64,000 nucleotides of DNA from Chitinophagaceae bacterium (lineage in GTDB: Bacteria > Bacteroidota > Bacteroidia > Chitinophagales > Chitinophagaceae): the NCBI GenBank assembly GCA_016706055.1, contig JADJKL010000008.1, positions 310,001 to 374,000 on the forward strand, written 5' to 3'. Within the stretch, counting starts at the first letter, position 1, and each line of letters begins with the position of its first letter. The translations under genes and the position numbers were made by a program. Shown here piece by piece: positions 47,535-56,387 of this stretch. The notes under the pieces are model-generated. The model was not told the DNA's origin, searched no databases, and saw only the letters and a list, made by a program, of their open reading frames with translations.

Positions 47535-47551
47535 CCGCACATTTTTACGCT

Positions 47552-48499
47552 ATGCAATCAGCTAAAATATTCTCAGGAACTGGCTCTCAGCAACTGGCTG
47601 AGCAAATTTGTAAGCAGTATGGAACTAAGCTTGGAAAGGTTAATATTCAACGGTTTAGCGATGGGGAAATAAGTCCCATTTTTCTTGAAAGTGTACGAGG
47701 GGATTATGTTTTTCTGGTACAAAGTACTTTTTCTCCTGCAGAAAATCTTATGGAGCTTTTGTTGATGATAGATGCTGCCAGAAGAGCATCAGCCGACAAA
47801 GTAATTGCAGTTATTCCCTATTATGGATATGCCCGTCAAGACAGAAAAGATAGACCAAGAGTGGCTATTGGCAGTAAGCTTGTAGCCAACATGTTGGTAG
47901 CAGCAGGAGCCGACAGGGTGATTACCATGGATCTTCATGCGCCACAGATTCAAGGCTATTTTGATATTCCGGTAGATCACTTAGATAGCCATGCAGTTTT
48001 TATCCCTTACATTGAAAATCTGAGACTGGAAAACCTTACCTTTGCCGCCCCCGATGTGGGAGCAACAAACCGCATCAGGGAAATAGCCAGCTATTTTACT
48101 GCTGAAATGGTAATCTGTGATAAGCATAGAAAGAGAGCCAACGAGATTGCAAGCATGGTAGTAATAGGAGATGTGACAGGAAAAGATATTGTGATAATTG
48201 ACGACATCTGTGATACAGGAGGTACACTGGCTAAAAGTGCAGGTCTTTTAAAAGAGAAAGGAGCAAGAACGGTAAGAGCATTAATTACGCATCCGGTATT
48301 AAGCGGTAAAGCATACGAGAATATAGAGAACAGTGTGTTGGAAGAATTAATAGTGTGTGATACAATTCCGCTAAAAAAAGAAAGTTCGAAAATCAAAGTA
48401 TTGAGTGTAGCAGAACTTTTCGCCGTTGCCATTCGCAATGCTTATGAAAACAAGAGTATAACAAATCTTTTTATTCATTCGCAACGCAGAGATAAGTAA
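47552..48499 (+). CDS. prs: Ribose-phosphate pyrophosphokinase
   Basis: Prs makes PRPP for nucleotide, His and Trp synthesis. The 315-residue protein has RFSDGEISP, the catalytic and binding region YYGYARQDRKDRPR, the DLHAPQIQGYFDIPVDHL segment, and the PRPP loop IIDDICDTGGTL. All are conserved. It is followed by rplY, 172 bases away, then pth, an order common in many bacteria. Confidence 0.96.
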   Translation: MQSAKIFSGTGSQQLAEQICKQYGTKLGKVNIQRFSDGEISPIFLESVRGDYVFLVQSTFSPAENLMELLLMIDAARRASADKVIAVIPYYGYARQDRKDRPRVAIGSKLVANMLVAAGADRVITMDLHAPQIQGYFDIPVDHLDSHAVFIPYIENLRLENLTFAAPDVGATNRIREIASYFTAEMVICDKHRKRANEIASMVVIGDVTGKDIVIIDDICDTGGTLAKSAGLLKEKGARTVRALITHPVLSGKAYENIENSVLEELIVCDTIPLKKESSKIKVLSVAELFAVAIRNAYENKSITNLFIHSQRRDK

Positions 48500-48635
48500 A
48501 GCCCCTGCAAAATGCGTTTAAATTATAAAGTAATTATTCCCTAAAGGGAGATATTAAAATCACTTTAGACCAAAACAAAAAATTGTATAATTATTTATTA
48601 ACATAGACCCCTCTCTTTAGTTAGAGCTTTTGAAA

Positions 48636-48661
48636 CTCCCCTTTAGGGGATGGGGGCAAAA
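48636..48661. repeat. CCCCTTTAGGGG palindromic repeat, copy before rplY
   Basis: TCCCCTTTAGGGGATGGGGG matches the block at 29048-29073 in 18 of its 20 bases, including the whole palindrome and the second G-run. It lies 11 bases before the rplY start, in the 172-base prs-rplY gap, where a similar TCCCTAAAGGGA block also occurs near 48538-48550. Confidence 0.5.
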
Positions 48662-48671
48662 AACAAACACA

Positions 48672-49295
48672 ATGAAATCAATTACAATCGAAGGACAACT
48701 GAGGACCGGATTCGGCAAAGGCGCCAGCCGACAACTCCGCTCTCAGGAACTTGTGCCTGGTGTAATTTATGGCGGTGAAAAGGAGATCAGTTTTTCTGCT
48801 CCTCTTGCAGCTTTTAAAACACTGGTGTACACACCCAGCTTTCAGATAGCTGAAGTAGTATTGGATGGAACAACGTACAGGACTATTATGAAAGACCTGC
48901 AGTTTGACAAAGTGACTGACACATTAATTCACATTGATTTGCTTGAGCTTACTGCTGGAAAAAAGATAGTAGCTGACATCCCTCTGAAATTTGTAGGAGC
49001 ATCTAAAGGAGTTAAAGAAGGTGGTAAGTTAGTTACTAAAATGAAATCATTAAAAGTAAAAACGTTACCAAAGTTCTTAAAAGAGCAGATTGAAGTTAAT
49101 ATTGACAATCTTGAGTTAAACGGAAATATCCGTGTGGAAGATGTGGTTGTAGAGAATTATGAAATATTGAATTCTCCAAGAATTCCAATTGCATCTGTTG
49201 TATTAACAAGACAGTTGAAGCAAGAAGAAGCTGCTGCTACACCTGCTGCCGGCGCTGCTGCACCTGCCGCCGCACCTGCTGCAGAAAAGAAGTAA
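48672..49295 (+). CDS. rplY: 50S ribosomal protein L25 / general stress protein Ctc
   Basis: L25 binds 5S rRNA. I start at ATG 48672 (MKSITIEGQLRTGFGKGASRQLR), the usual family start; the frame is open 14 residues further upstream but that part is a repeat. The 207-residue protein has the N-terminal 5S-binding domain and the long C-terminal beta domain of the TL5/Ctc form, and ends in an Ala/Pro-rich tail (about the last 22 residues). A strong terminator follows the stop. Confidence 0.95.
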   Translation: MKSITIEGQLRTGFGKGASRQLRSQELVPGVIYGGEKEISFSAPLAAFKTLVYTPSFQIAEVVLDGTTYRTIMKDLQFDKVTDTLIHIDLLELTAGKKIVADIPLKFVGASKGVKEGGKLVTKMKSLKVKTLPKFLKEQIEVNIDNLELNGNIRVEDVVVENYEILNSPRIPIASVVLTRQLKQEEAAATPAAGAAAPAAAPAAEKK

Positions 49296-49314
49296 TATTT
49301 TTAAACTTAATAAC

Positions 49315-49347
49315 GACCCGTCTGGCCCAAAGCGAGACGGGTCTTTT
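49315..49347 (+). terminator. Rho-independent terminator after rplY
   Basis: GACCCGTCT (49315-49323) pairs perfectly with AGACGGGTC (49335-49343) around an 11-base loop, followed by TTTT. The stem is extended on the outside by AATAAC and GTTATT. This is a strong intrinsic terminator 20 bases after the rplY stop. Confidence 0.9.
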
Positions 49348-49450
49348 AGTTATTGAATAAATTAAAAAGCGACTTTAAAATTCAACAATCAATTTCATTA
49401 ATTAAAATAATTAAATTGAGTAATTAAATGAATGCAATAAAAAAATACAG

Positions 49451-50026
49451 ATGAAGTTTTTAATTGCTGGCTTAGGAAATATTGGTGATGAGTATGCTCA
49501 TACAAGACATAATATAGGGTTCGATGTTGTGAATGCTTTTGTGCAAAAACATAAAGGCGAATTCAGGGTTGGAAGACTAGCGTACGTAGCAGAAATAAAA
49601 TGGAAAGGAAAAATTTTTGTTTGCATTTGTCCATCCACTTATATGAATCTGAGTGGAAAAGCAGTTAGATATTGGATGGATAAAGAGAAAATTGCAATTG
49701 AGAATATATTAGTGATTGTTGATGATCTGGCTTTGCCTCTTAATAAGCTCAGGGTAAGACCAACCGGTAGCCCCGCAGGTCATAATGGATTAAAAAGTAT
49801 TCAGGAAGTGTTAGGTAGCGCTGATTATGCAAAGCTTAGATTTGGAATTGGGAACGACTTTGCCAAAGGCTACCAATCTGATTTTGTGTTGGGTAAGTGG
49901 AGTAAAGAGGAAACTCCAATGGTGAAGTTAAAAATAGAGAAGTCAGTGGAAACTATCGAGACATTTGCCACTCAAGGAATAGCTACTGCTATGAACCAGA
50001 TAAATAATCAGGCCTTTTCGCTATGA
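49451..50026 (+). CDS. pth: Peptidyl-tRNA hydrolase
   Basis: Pth frees stalled peptidyl-tRNAs. The 191-residue protein has the catalytic N-terminal AGLGNIGDEYAHTRHNIGFD (with Asn9 and His19), the STYMNLSGKAV and VDDLALPLNKLRV segments, and PTGSPAGHNGLKSIQ. The usual length and motifs are all present. It lies after rplY, an order conserved in many genomes. Confidence 0.96.
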   Translation: MKFLIAGLGNIGDEYAHTRHNIGFDVVNAFVQKHKGEFRVGRLAYVAEIKWKGKIFVCICPSTYMNLSGKAVRYWMDKEKIAIENILVIVDDLALPLNKLRVRPTGSPAGHNGLKSIQEVLGSADYAKLRFGIGNDFAKGYQSDFVLGKWSKEETPMVKLKIEKSVETIETFATQGIATAMNQINNQAFSL

Positions 50027-50201
50027 ATAATCAGATTGATTACTTACTTTAGCTGTCCGACTAATAGTCCCCGGAAGCCCTAATAAGGTAAAGTACAGGG
50101 TTATTTCGAATCCAATCTACTTATTGAAGCCAATGAATACTTGTGATGAACAACCACAAGGGAATGTATCCAAAGTATTTAATTAAAAACACCACCTTTT
50201 T

Positions 50202-50813
50202 ATGAAGATTTTTTGTGTTGGCCGAAATTATGCAGCCCATGCCGCTGAATTAGGAAACGAAGTTCCTGATGAACCAGTAATTTTTATGAAGCCTAAAAGT
50301 GCTTTGCTACAACCGCATACACCGTTTTATTATCCCGAGTTTACCAATGAGTTGCATTATGAATGTGAATTAGTGCTTCGTATTTGTAAGAATGGAAAAT
50401 ATATACAGGATAAATTTGCTGGCAAATATTACGATGCAATAACAACGGGTATTGACTTTACTGCCCGTGATATTCAAAACGAGTTAAAAGAAAAAGGTCT
50501 CCCTTGGGAAAAAGCCAAAGCCTGGGATAATTCAGCAGTAATTGGTAAATGGACACCAATAGCCAATATCAAAGACAAAAAGAATATTAATTTCTGCATG
50601 TACAAGAATAAGGAATTGGTACAACAAAGTAATTCCAATTTAATGATTCACAGCTTCGATGAAATTGTAGCTTATATATCCAATTATTTTTCAATAAATA
50701 TTGGCGATATGATTTTTACAGGTACACCAGCTGGCGTAGGAGAAGCGGTGGTTGGAGACGAACTGGAAGGTTTTATTGAAGATGACAGCATGTTTACAAT
50801 GGAAGTGAAATAA
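50202..50813 (+). CDS. Fumarylacetoacetate hydrolase family protein
   Basis: The 203-residue length is typical of the short FAH family (YcgM type). It shows KIFCVGRNYAAHAAEL, the metal-binding Glu pair in YECELVLRI, the Asp in TTGIDFTARDIQ, and the loop MIFTGTPAGVGEAV. Members act on beta-keto acids or acylpyruvates, but the substrate cannot be stated from sequence. 145 bases later the E1 fusion gene starts on the same strand. Confidence 0.9.
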   Translation: MKIFCVGRNYAAHAAELGNEVPDEPVIFMKPKSALLQPHTPFYYPEFTNELHYECELVLRICKNGKYIQDKFAGKYYDAITTGIDFTARDIQNELKEKGLPWEKAKAWDNSAVIGKWTPIANIKDKKNINFCMYKNKELVQQSNSNLMIHSFDEIVAYISNYFSINIGDMIFTGTPAGVGEAVVGDELEGFIEDDSMFTMEVK

Positions 50814-50928
50814 TATAGAATTTATTATCTGCCTGCATGATTAATTTAGCAGGAATCAATACTAACTGCAACAGAATGCCATTCGTAAAACGGGTGGCTT
50901 TTCTTTTTTTAAGGGCATTGCTTTGTCT

Positions 50929-50936
50929 TAAATTTG
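50929..50936 (+). promoter_or_regulatory. Putative -7 box before the E1 fusion gene
   Basis: TAAATTTG is an exact TAnnTTTG match, 22 bases before the ATG at 50959; transcription would start near 50943. No clear TTTG lies at the expected -33 position. Confidence 0.4.
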
Positions 50937-50958
50937 CCACTACCATTGTTTGCAATAA

Positions 50959-53025
50959 ATGATTGATACTACTATATTATTGAAGGCCTACCGCTTGATG
51001 AGTCAGGTAAAGGTGATGGCAGAAACGTATGAGGCCAATCGTACGATTTGTAAATATGTTCATTCTACTTCAAGAGGGCATGAAGCCATTCAATTAGCAA
51101 CAGCTTTTCAATTACAGCCACATGATTTTGTAAGTCCGTACTATAGAGATGAAAGTATCATCATGGGTATCGGTTTTACTCCATATGAACAAATGCTTCA
51201 GCTATTAGCCAAATGCAACGATATATTTACAGGTGGTAGAGAATATTATTCGCATCCCAATTATAAAGGTGATGACAAACCTACCATGATTCACCAAAGC
51301 AGTGCAACAGGTATGCAAGCCATTCCAACAACAGGATTGGCGCAAGGTGTTCAATATTTGGAAAATCATTTACCGGGACGATTAAAAAAAGGAGCTAATG
51401 GTGAATTGCCAATTGTAGTTTGTTCGCTTGGTGATGCAAGTATTACAGAGGGCGAAGTAAGTGAAGCATTTCAATTTGCTGTGTTAAAACAATTGCCGAT
51501 TATTTATTTAGTGCAGGATAATGACTGGGGCATAAGTGTAACTGCCGATGAGGCAAGAGCCATGAATGCTTTTGAGTTTGCTGCTGGATTTAAAGGAATG
51601 AACCGAGTGCAGGTGGATGGCAGCGATTTTGAAGCATCTTATTCCGTGATGAAAGATGTTTGTGAATCTGTTCGCAGGGAAAGAAAACCTTATCTCGTTC
51701 ATGCACAGGTTCCGTTATTAGGACATCATACAAGTGGCGTAAGAAAAGAATTTTATCGCAGTGATGAAGATTGGACAAAGCATGAGGAGCATGATCCTAA
51801 TCCAAAACTCAGAAAGAAATTAATAGAGAGAAATGTAAGTGAAGAAATAATTGCAGAAGTTGAAAGGGTAGCTGCTGAATTAGTGGCTGCTGATTTTGCA
51901 AAAGCAGTAGCTGCACCTGAGCCAGATCCTTCAACAATCGAGGATCATATATTTGCTCCAACACCTGTAACAGAAGAAAAAGGAGAAAGAAGCCCTGCGG
52001 GAAAAGAAAAAATAGTGATGGTGGATGCTGCTTTATTTGCAGTGAGAGAATTAATGGAAAAATATCCGGAAGCGATTTTATATGGACAAGATGTAGGGAA
52101 AAGACTCGGCGGTGTTTTCCGTGAAGCAGCAACATTGGGTGAAATGTTTGGTGATCACAGAGTGTTTAATACTGCTATACAGGAAGCATACGTTGTCGGC
52201 TCTACAGTTGGTATGAGTGCTGTGGGATTGAAACCAATCATAGAAGTACAATTTGCTGATTATATCTATCCGGGATTTAATCAACTGGTAACAGAAGTAT
52301 CTAAAAGCTGTTACTTGAGTTGTGGTAAGTTTCCTGTCTCAATGATTTTAAGAGTACCAATCGGTGCTTATGGCGGCGGCGGTCCTTATCATAGTGGGAG
52401 TGTAGAAACAACTGTTCTTTCTATAAAAGGAATTAAGGTTGCTTATCCTTCTAATGCGGCGGATATGAAAGGATTGATGAAAGCGGCTTACTACGACCCC
52501 AATCCGGTAGTAATGCTGGAGCATAAAGGATTATACTGGAGTAAAGTGCCGGGAACAGAAGATGCAAAAACACCTGAACCTTCATCAGATTACATACTGC
52601 CATTTGGTAAAGCCAACATTGTAGTTGAAGCATCTGCTGATTCTATTGACAACGGTGAAAGCTGTGTGGTGATCACTTACGGAATGGGAGTGTATTGGGC
52701 GAAAGCTGCTGCAAAACAATTTAATGAACAGGTAGAAGTAGTTGATCTGCGGACCTTATTTCCATTAGATGAAGAATTGATCTTTGAACGAGTAAAAGCT
52801 CATGGAAAATGTTTGGTGCTAACGGAAGAACAACAAAACAATTCTTTTGCCGAAGCATTAGCAGGTAGAATTTCTAAAAATTGTTTTCAATTTTTAGATG
52901 CGCCAGTGGAAGTGCTGGGTGCATTAAATACACCTGCCGTACCGATGAATATGGATTTGGAGAAAGAGATGTTGCCAGATGGGGAGAAGGTGATTGCGAT
53001 TCTTAATCAAATGATGAACTTTTAA
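50959..53025 (+). CDS. 2-oxoacid dehydrogenase E1 component, alpha and beta subunits fused
   Basis: The 688-residue protein joins an E1 alpha region (about 1-320) and an E1 beta region (about 345-688). The alpha part has the TPP motif in VVCSLGDASITEGEV ... VQDNDWGIS. The beta part has YGQDVGKRLGGVFREA, a conserved VPIGAYGGGGPYHS loop, and a C-terminal transketolase-like domain with VVITYGMGVYWAKAA. The usual substrates are branched-chain 2-oxoacids such as 2-oxoisovalerate, with pyruvate possible. Branched acyl-CoA primers would feed FabH. E2 and E3 genes are not in the window. Confidence 0.92.
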   Translation: MIDTTILLKAYRLMSQVKVMAETYEANRTICKYVHSTSRGHEAIQLATAFQLQPHDFVSPYYRDESIIMGIGFTPYEQMLQLLAKCNDIFTGGREYYSHPNYKGDDKPTMIHQSSATGMQAIPTTGLAQGVQYLENHLPGRLKKGANGELPIVVCSLGDASITEGEVSEAFQFAVLKQLPIIYLVQDNDWGISVTADEARAMNAFEFAAGFKGMNRVQVDGSDFEASYSVMKDVCESVRRERKPYLVHAQVPLLGHHTSGVRKEFYRSDEDWTKHEEHDPNPKLRKKLIERNVSEEIIAEVERVAAELVAADFAKAVAAPEPDPSTIEDHIFAPTPVTEEKGERSPAGKEKIVMVDAALFAVRELMEKYPEAILYGQDVGKRLGGVFREAATLGEMFGDHRVFNTAIQEAYVVGSTVGMSAVGLKPIIEVQFADYIYPGFNQLVTEVSKSCYLSCGKFPVSMILRVPIGAYGGGGPYHSGSVETTVLSIKGIKVAYPSNAADMKGLMKAAYYDPNPVVMLEHKGLYWSKVPGTEDAKTPEPSSDYILPFGKANIVVEASADSIDNGESCVVITYGMGVYWAKAAAKQFNEQVEVVDLRTLFPLDEELIFERVKAHGKCLVLTEEQQNNSFAEALAGRISKNCFQFLDAPVEVLGALNTPAVPMNMDLEKEMLPDGEKVIAILNQMMNF

Positions 53026-53079
53026 ATTGCATTTGAAATTATAAGCAATAATAATGGAATGAACAGTCAATAAATTTTT

Positions 53080-53821
53080 ATGATTAGAATCCTATTTGGT
53101 TTAATAATATTTGTTGCATTCTCATGTAACCCCAAAAAAGTATACAGAGAAGTTGTACGAACTGATAAAATTGATGAGGATATTATTCTTTTTAACATTG
53201 GTAATATTAGTAGAGCTGAAATAGGTGAATTGTTAATTGAAATAGAAAAATGTAAACCATTAATTATAGGAATAGATATTCTTTTTTTAGAAAACAAAAA
53301 AGCATTCGATGACTCTGTTTTAGCCGATGCTTTGGAAAGAGTTACAAATGATATTATTGCATATAAATTTGATTCAAGGGGACGGGAAGAAAGAAGCATT
53401 GATCGATTTAGGAAATTTGCGAGTGAAGAAGGTTTTATAAATGCTGAGGAAAAGGATGGAGTGCTTAGTCATTTTACGCCGGTAAAGGAAGTAGGTGGGA
53501 AGTTACATGAATCCTTTGCTTTGAAAATTAGTAAGCAATGGAAACCAGAGGTTGAACTTAATCACAGCAAATAAATCAATCCCAATACTTTTTCAAAGAA
53601 GACTGCAACAATATTATTATTTTGTTAGGGAGGATTTACATGACAAAGAGGTTTGTAGCCTTCTGAAAAACAAAATCATATTAGTTGGTTTTTTGGGCCC
53701 GGGAGATGAGGATAAACATTTTACTCCTATAAGAAGTAGGGAAGAAGAGATTGAAGGCAAACCAGACACCTATGGCCTCGTTATTATTGCTAATGAAATA
53801 AGAACAATTCTCGAGAATTGA
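53080..53821 (+). pseudogene. CHASE2-like lipoprotein, interrupted by a +1 frameshift
   Basis: From ATG 53080 (MIRILFGLIIFVAFSC) a lipobox at Cys16 precedes a sensory CHASE2-like domain (EDIILFNIGNISRAEIGELL, KPLIIGIDILFLENKKAFDDSVLADAL). The frame stops at 53572-53574. The family pattern resumes one base over (IPILFQRRLQQYYYF, NKIILVGFLGPGDEDKHFTPI, YGLVIIANEIRTILEN) to a stop at 53819-53821. The break lies between about 53525 and 53575. Joined, the product would have about 245 residues. No kinase or cyclase follows, so it would be a stand-alone CHASE2 lipoprotein. A sequencing indel is as likely as true loss. Confidence 0.72.
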
Positions 53822-53893
53822 AATTAATGAATGAAGTTTTTTTTAATAGAACTTAACCTGAAGTTGCCATAGCAAAAAAAATGGATTAATACT

Positions 53894-54773
53894 TTATTGA
53901 ACATTTGCAGTAAGAAAAGCTTGAATTTTATTAAAGGCGTCTGTATATGTTGCAGGACTCCAATCATCGCCATGATGCAAGCCATTATATAACACATACT
54001 GATTTGCGACACCCATAGTTGTTAACTTATTTTAATGGTAAAGATTGTGTATTGGCATTTACCAAAGGGTCTAAACTTCCTTGTAAAATTATAGTAGGTG
54101 AACTTGTTGCTGAAACATAGGTTAAAGGACTTGAAGATGAATATAGAGCAGCGTTTGTAATAGGAGTTCCATTTAATAAAAGTTCCAGTAGAGCTATTGG
54201 GTAAGCCCCTGGATTGTTGTATAAATCTGGCATATCGGTTGGGCCAAAAAAATCAACTACTGCTTTTATTTTTACGGGGTTTGTATATTTATATGCATGC
54301 AATAAAGAAAGATGCCCGCCTGCACTAGCTCCCATCAGTACGTATTTATCACTTATAAGATAATCTGCCCGATTGTTATAAATGAAATCTACTGAGGTCT
54401 TTATATCCAGTTCTTGTGTGGGAAATGGATTATTTGCAGGTAAAGCACCTAGGCGATAATTAATATTAAAAATGGCATAGTTTGGAAACCGCTTATTTAA
54501 AGTGTCAATAAGAGCGGAGCTAAAATCAGTTTTGTCGCCGCTAGTCCAACCGCCACCATGAATTAAAATAAGCACTTTAGTATTAGTGGCAGTTCTGTTT
54601 GCAGGTAAATAAATATCCATCTTTTGTTGAGCATCTGTACCATACGCAACATTCAACATGTTTTTTTGTGCGACCGTGTTGTTATTATCATTTTTAGAAC
54701 AGGAACTTATTAATAACAGGGTTGCCGCTATAAAAAGCAAAGAAAGGTTAAGGTTTTTTGGAGAATCAGGCAT
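53894..54773 (-). pseudogene. Secreted alpha/beta hydrolase (esterase/lipase) lipoprotein, interrupted by a +1 frameshift near the end
   Basis: From ATG 54773 the lipoprotein signal ends at Cys25 (LLLISSC). The body has IHGGGWTSGDK (oxyanion loop), the nucleophile in GASAGGH, and the acid in LQGSLDPLVNA. The frame stops at 54027-54029, before the catalytic His. One frame over, the missing end reads LTTMGVANQYVLYNGLHHGDDW to a stop at 53894-53896. With one A fewer in the run at 54030-54033 (AAAA on the minus strand) the reading becomes LPLNKLTTMG. The joined product has about 293 residues, a complete esterase. A homopolymer indel is again the likely cause. Confidence 0.85.
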
Positions 54774-54850
54774 GCTTAAAGGTAAGCATCTTCATTTCTT
54801 TTTATTAAGAAATAGGAAGAATTAACAGATTAGATTTTGCAATATTTTTA

Positions 54851-55345
54851 TCAAGGGATAGAATTAGCCCCTTCAAAATCAAATTTCTTCTTTCTATAAT
54901 TAAGGTATAGTGTGACACGGAGCTTGTATAATCCGTATAATATCAGCAGATGAAAAATCATCATCAATATATAACAGATCAATTGGATGAAGAATGAAAA
55001 AGGCAATCCTGACCAAGGTAGCCCAAGGCTATTTCGAATTGCATTAATCGATCTTAATTCTGAAAAAAATAACCCAAACAAAAAAGCAGTCAATAAAAAA
55101 TTGATAATGAACAGGCGGTTGAAAGTTTTTTTGTCTTTACCATCAACTGGTTCATCGGGGTATAGTTTTTTAAATATTTGTAATCCAAAAAGAGCCAGCC
55201 ACATAATAAGAATATACGCAACTGAATAAAGGAAAAAATAAAAAGGGTGGGTAGAGTAGAAAATTGCAAAAAGAGATACGATGCCATGCAAGCCAACTAA
55301 CATTAACTGCAAACAACAACAAACCTGAAAGAATTTCCAATTCAC
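54851..55345 (-). CDS. Membrane protein of unknown function
   Basis: I do not recognise this 164-residue protein. It has four hydrophobic segments (about residues 7-28, 35-55, 78-96 and 112-140), with a charged loop between the second and third (KKLYPDEPVDGKDKKTFNRL) and a basic C-terminus (YRKKKFDF). It is probably a four-helix inner-membrane protein. It lies 23 bases after the Mrr-like gene on the same strand; no link to it is evident. Confidence 0.6.
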   Translation of the reverse strand: MNWKFFQVCCCLQLMLVGLHGIVSLFAIFYSTHPFYFFLYSVAYILIMWLALFGLQIFKKLYPDEPVDGKDKKTFNRLFIINFLLTAFLFGLFFSELRSINAIRNSLGLPWSGLPFSFFIQLICYILMMIFHLLILYGLYKLRVTLYLNYRKKKFDFEGANSIP

Positions 55346-55368
55346 AAGTATAGATTTATAATAATTTT

Positions 55369-56319
55369 TTACTCTTCTTCAAAATAATCAGAATCAATTT
55401 TTTTTATTTCATAAGTTGATTGAATTGAAACTCCGAGATTATTGTCAATCATGTATTGAGCCAAGTCTTCGCCGTCAATTAATATAATTTTTACATCCAT
55501 TTGTTTTGCATAAGCAATTGCTTCATTAGTATAACGGGAGGTGGTAATAAAAACTCCTTTCTTAGCTCTTTGTCCAGCTAATGCTCCAACAAATTTCTGT
55601 ACTTCAGGCCTGCCAATTACATTTTCCCAACGTTTAGCTTGAATGTATATTACATCTAAGCCTAGTTTGTCTTCTTTTATAATTCCATCTATACCTCCAT
55701 CGCCACTTTTTCCAATAGCTTTTCCTGCATCCTGAATCGAACCGCCATAGCCCATCTTTACCAGTAGTTGAACAACTATCTTTTCAAAGAAATATGGGTT
55801 TACAGATTTTAAAACTTCTAAAATTTCGGCTTCCAGAGATTGTTTGATATTTAAATATGCTTTCTCCATTATTTCATCAGGAGTTAGTTTAGATTTTAGA
55901 ACTTCTTGTGATAACTTGTTCTTAGTATTGAGACTTTCTGTCTTGTCATCTTCTAATGAAGAGATATTTTCTTTTTCATTTGTTAGTGGATTTCTATATT
56001 CCCCATACTTATCGGCTAGATATTTAATACCAATAGCCTCTGGATTTTCACTTAGGATTTCAATACCCCTATTAGTAATTTGAAATTCACCTCTTGCTTT
56101 ATTTTCTAATGCTCCCGCCATCTTCAAATGAGCTTTGGCCCAATAAACATAATTATAGAATTTCTTTTGACTTTTGCTTGGAAGCCATTCATTCAAATCA
56201 TCATCAGTCAACTCTAATTGTTTAGCCAGAACTTCAATTGTTTCTCGTATTGTATGGATATTTCTGTCACTTGCAAGTTTTAGAATAGGCAACATTAAGC
56301 TTTGGAAATCAGGTATCAT
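55369..56319 (-). CDS. Mrr-type restriction endonuclease (type IV-like)
   Basis: The 316-residue protein has an N-terminal winged-helix Mrr_N domain (about 8-95: ETIEVLAKQLELTDDDLNEWLPSKSQ) and a C-terminal PD-(D/E)xK nuclease domain with GDGGIDGIIKE and VIYIQAKRW, where the Asp and Gln-x-Lys are the catalytic set. Mrr enzymes cut methylated DNA. No methyltransferase is beside it, which fits a stand-alone type IV enzyme. It is preceded by aspS and a terminator, so it has its own promoter. Confidence 0.9.
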   Translation of the reverse strand: MIPDFQSLMLPILKLASDRNIHTIRETIEVLAKQLELTDDDLNEWLPSKSQKKFYNYVYWAKAHLKMAGALENKARGEFQITNRGIEILSENPEAIGIKYLADKYGEYRNPLTNEKENISSLEDDKTESLNTKNKLSQEVLKSKLTPDEIMEKAYLNIKQSLEAEILEVLKSVNPYFFEKIVVQLLVKMGYGGSIQDAGKAIGKSGDGGIDGIIKEDKLGLDVIYIQAKRWENVIGRPEVQKFVGALAGQRAKKGVFITTSRYTNEAIAYAKQMDVKIILIDGEDLAQYMIDNNLGVSIQSTYEIKKIDSDYFEEE

Positions 56320-56328
56320 GTTTTAAAA

Positions 56329-56365
56329 TTTAGAAGCCTGTCAGTAAAACTAACAGGCTTCTAAA
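56329..56365 (-). terminator. Rho-independent terminator after aspS
   Basis: TTTAGAAGCCTGT (56329-56341) pairs perfectly with ACAGGCTTCTAAA (56353-56365) over 13 bases around an 11-base loop. On the minus strand it comes after the aspS stop and is followed by ATTTTAAAA. It lies 10 bases before the Mrr gene start on that strand. Confidence 0.75.
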
Positions 56366-56387
56366 TATAACTAAAAATTATTATCGC

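Noticed and set aside
50027..50201. tRNA or small RNA in the pth to FAH-family gap
   Set aside because: No cloverleaf with a TTC loop or CCA end and no stable hairpin could be seen.
53824..54012. A 62-aa ORF (minus strand) after the esterase
   Set aside because: It lies in a different frame from the missing esterase C-terminus at 53894-54026, which is the real coding frame there.
55369..56319. Mrr-like gene as part of a multi-gene defence island
   Set aside because: Neighbours are aspS, an unrelated membrane protein and an esterase; no methyltransferase, helicase, toxin or integrase is near.
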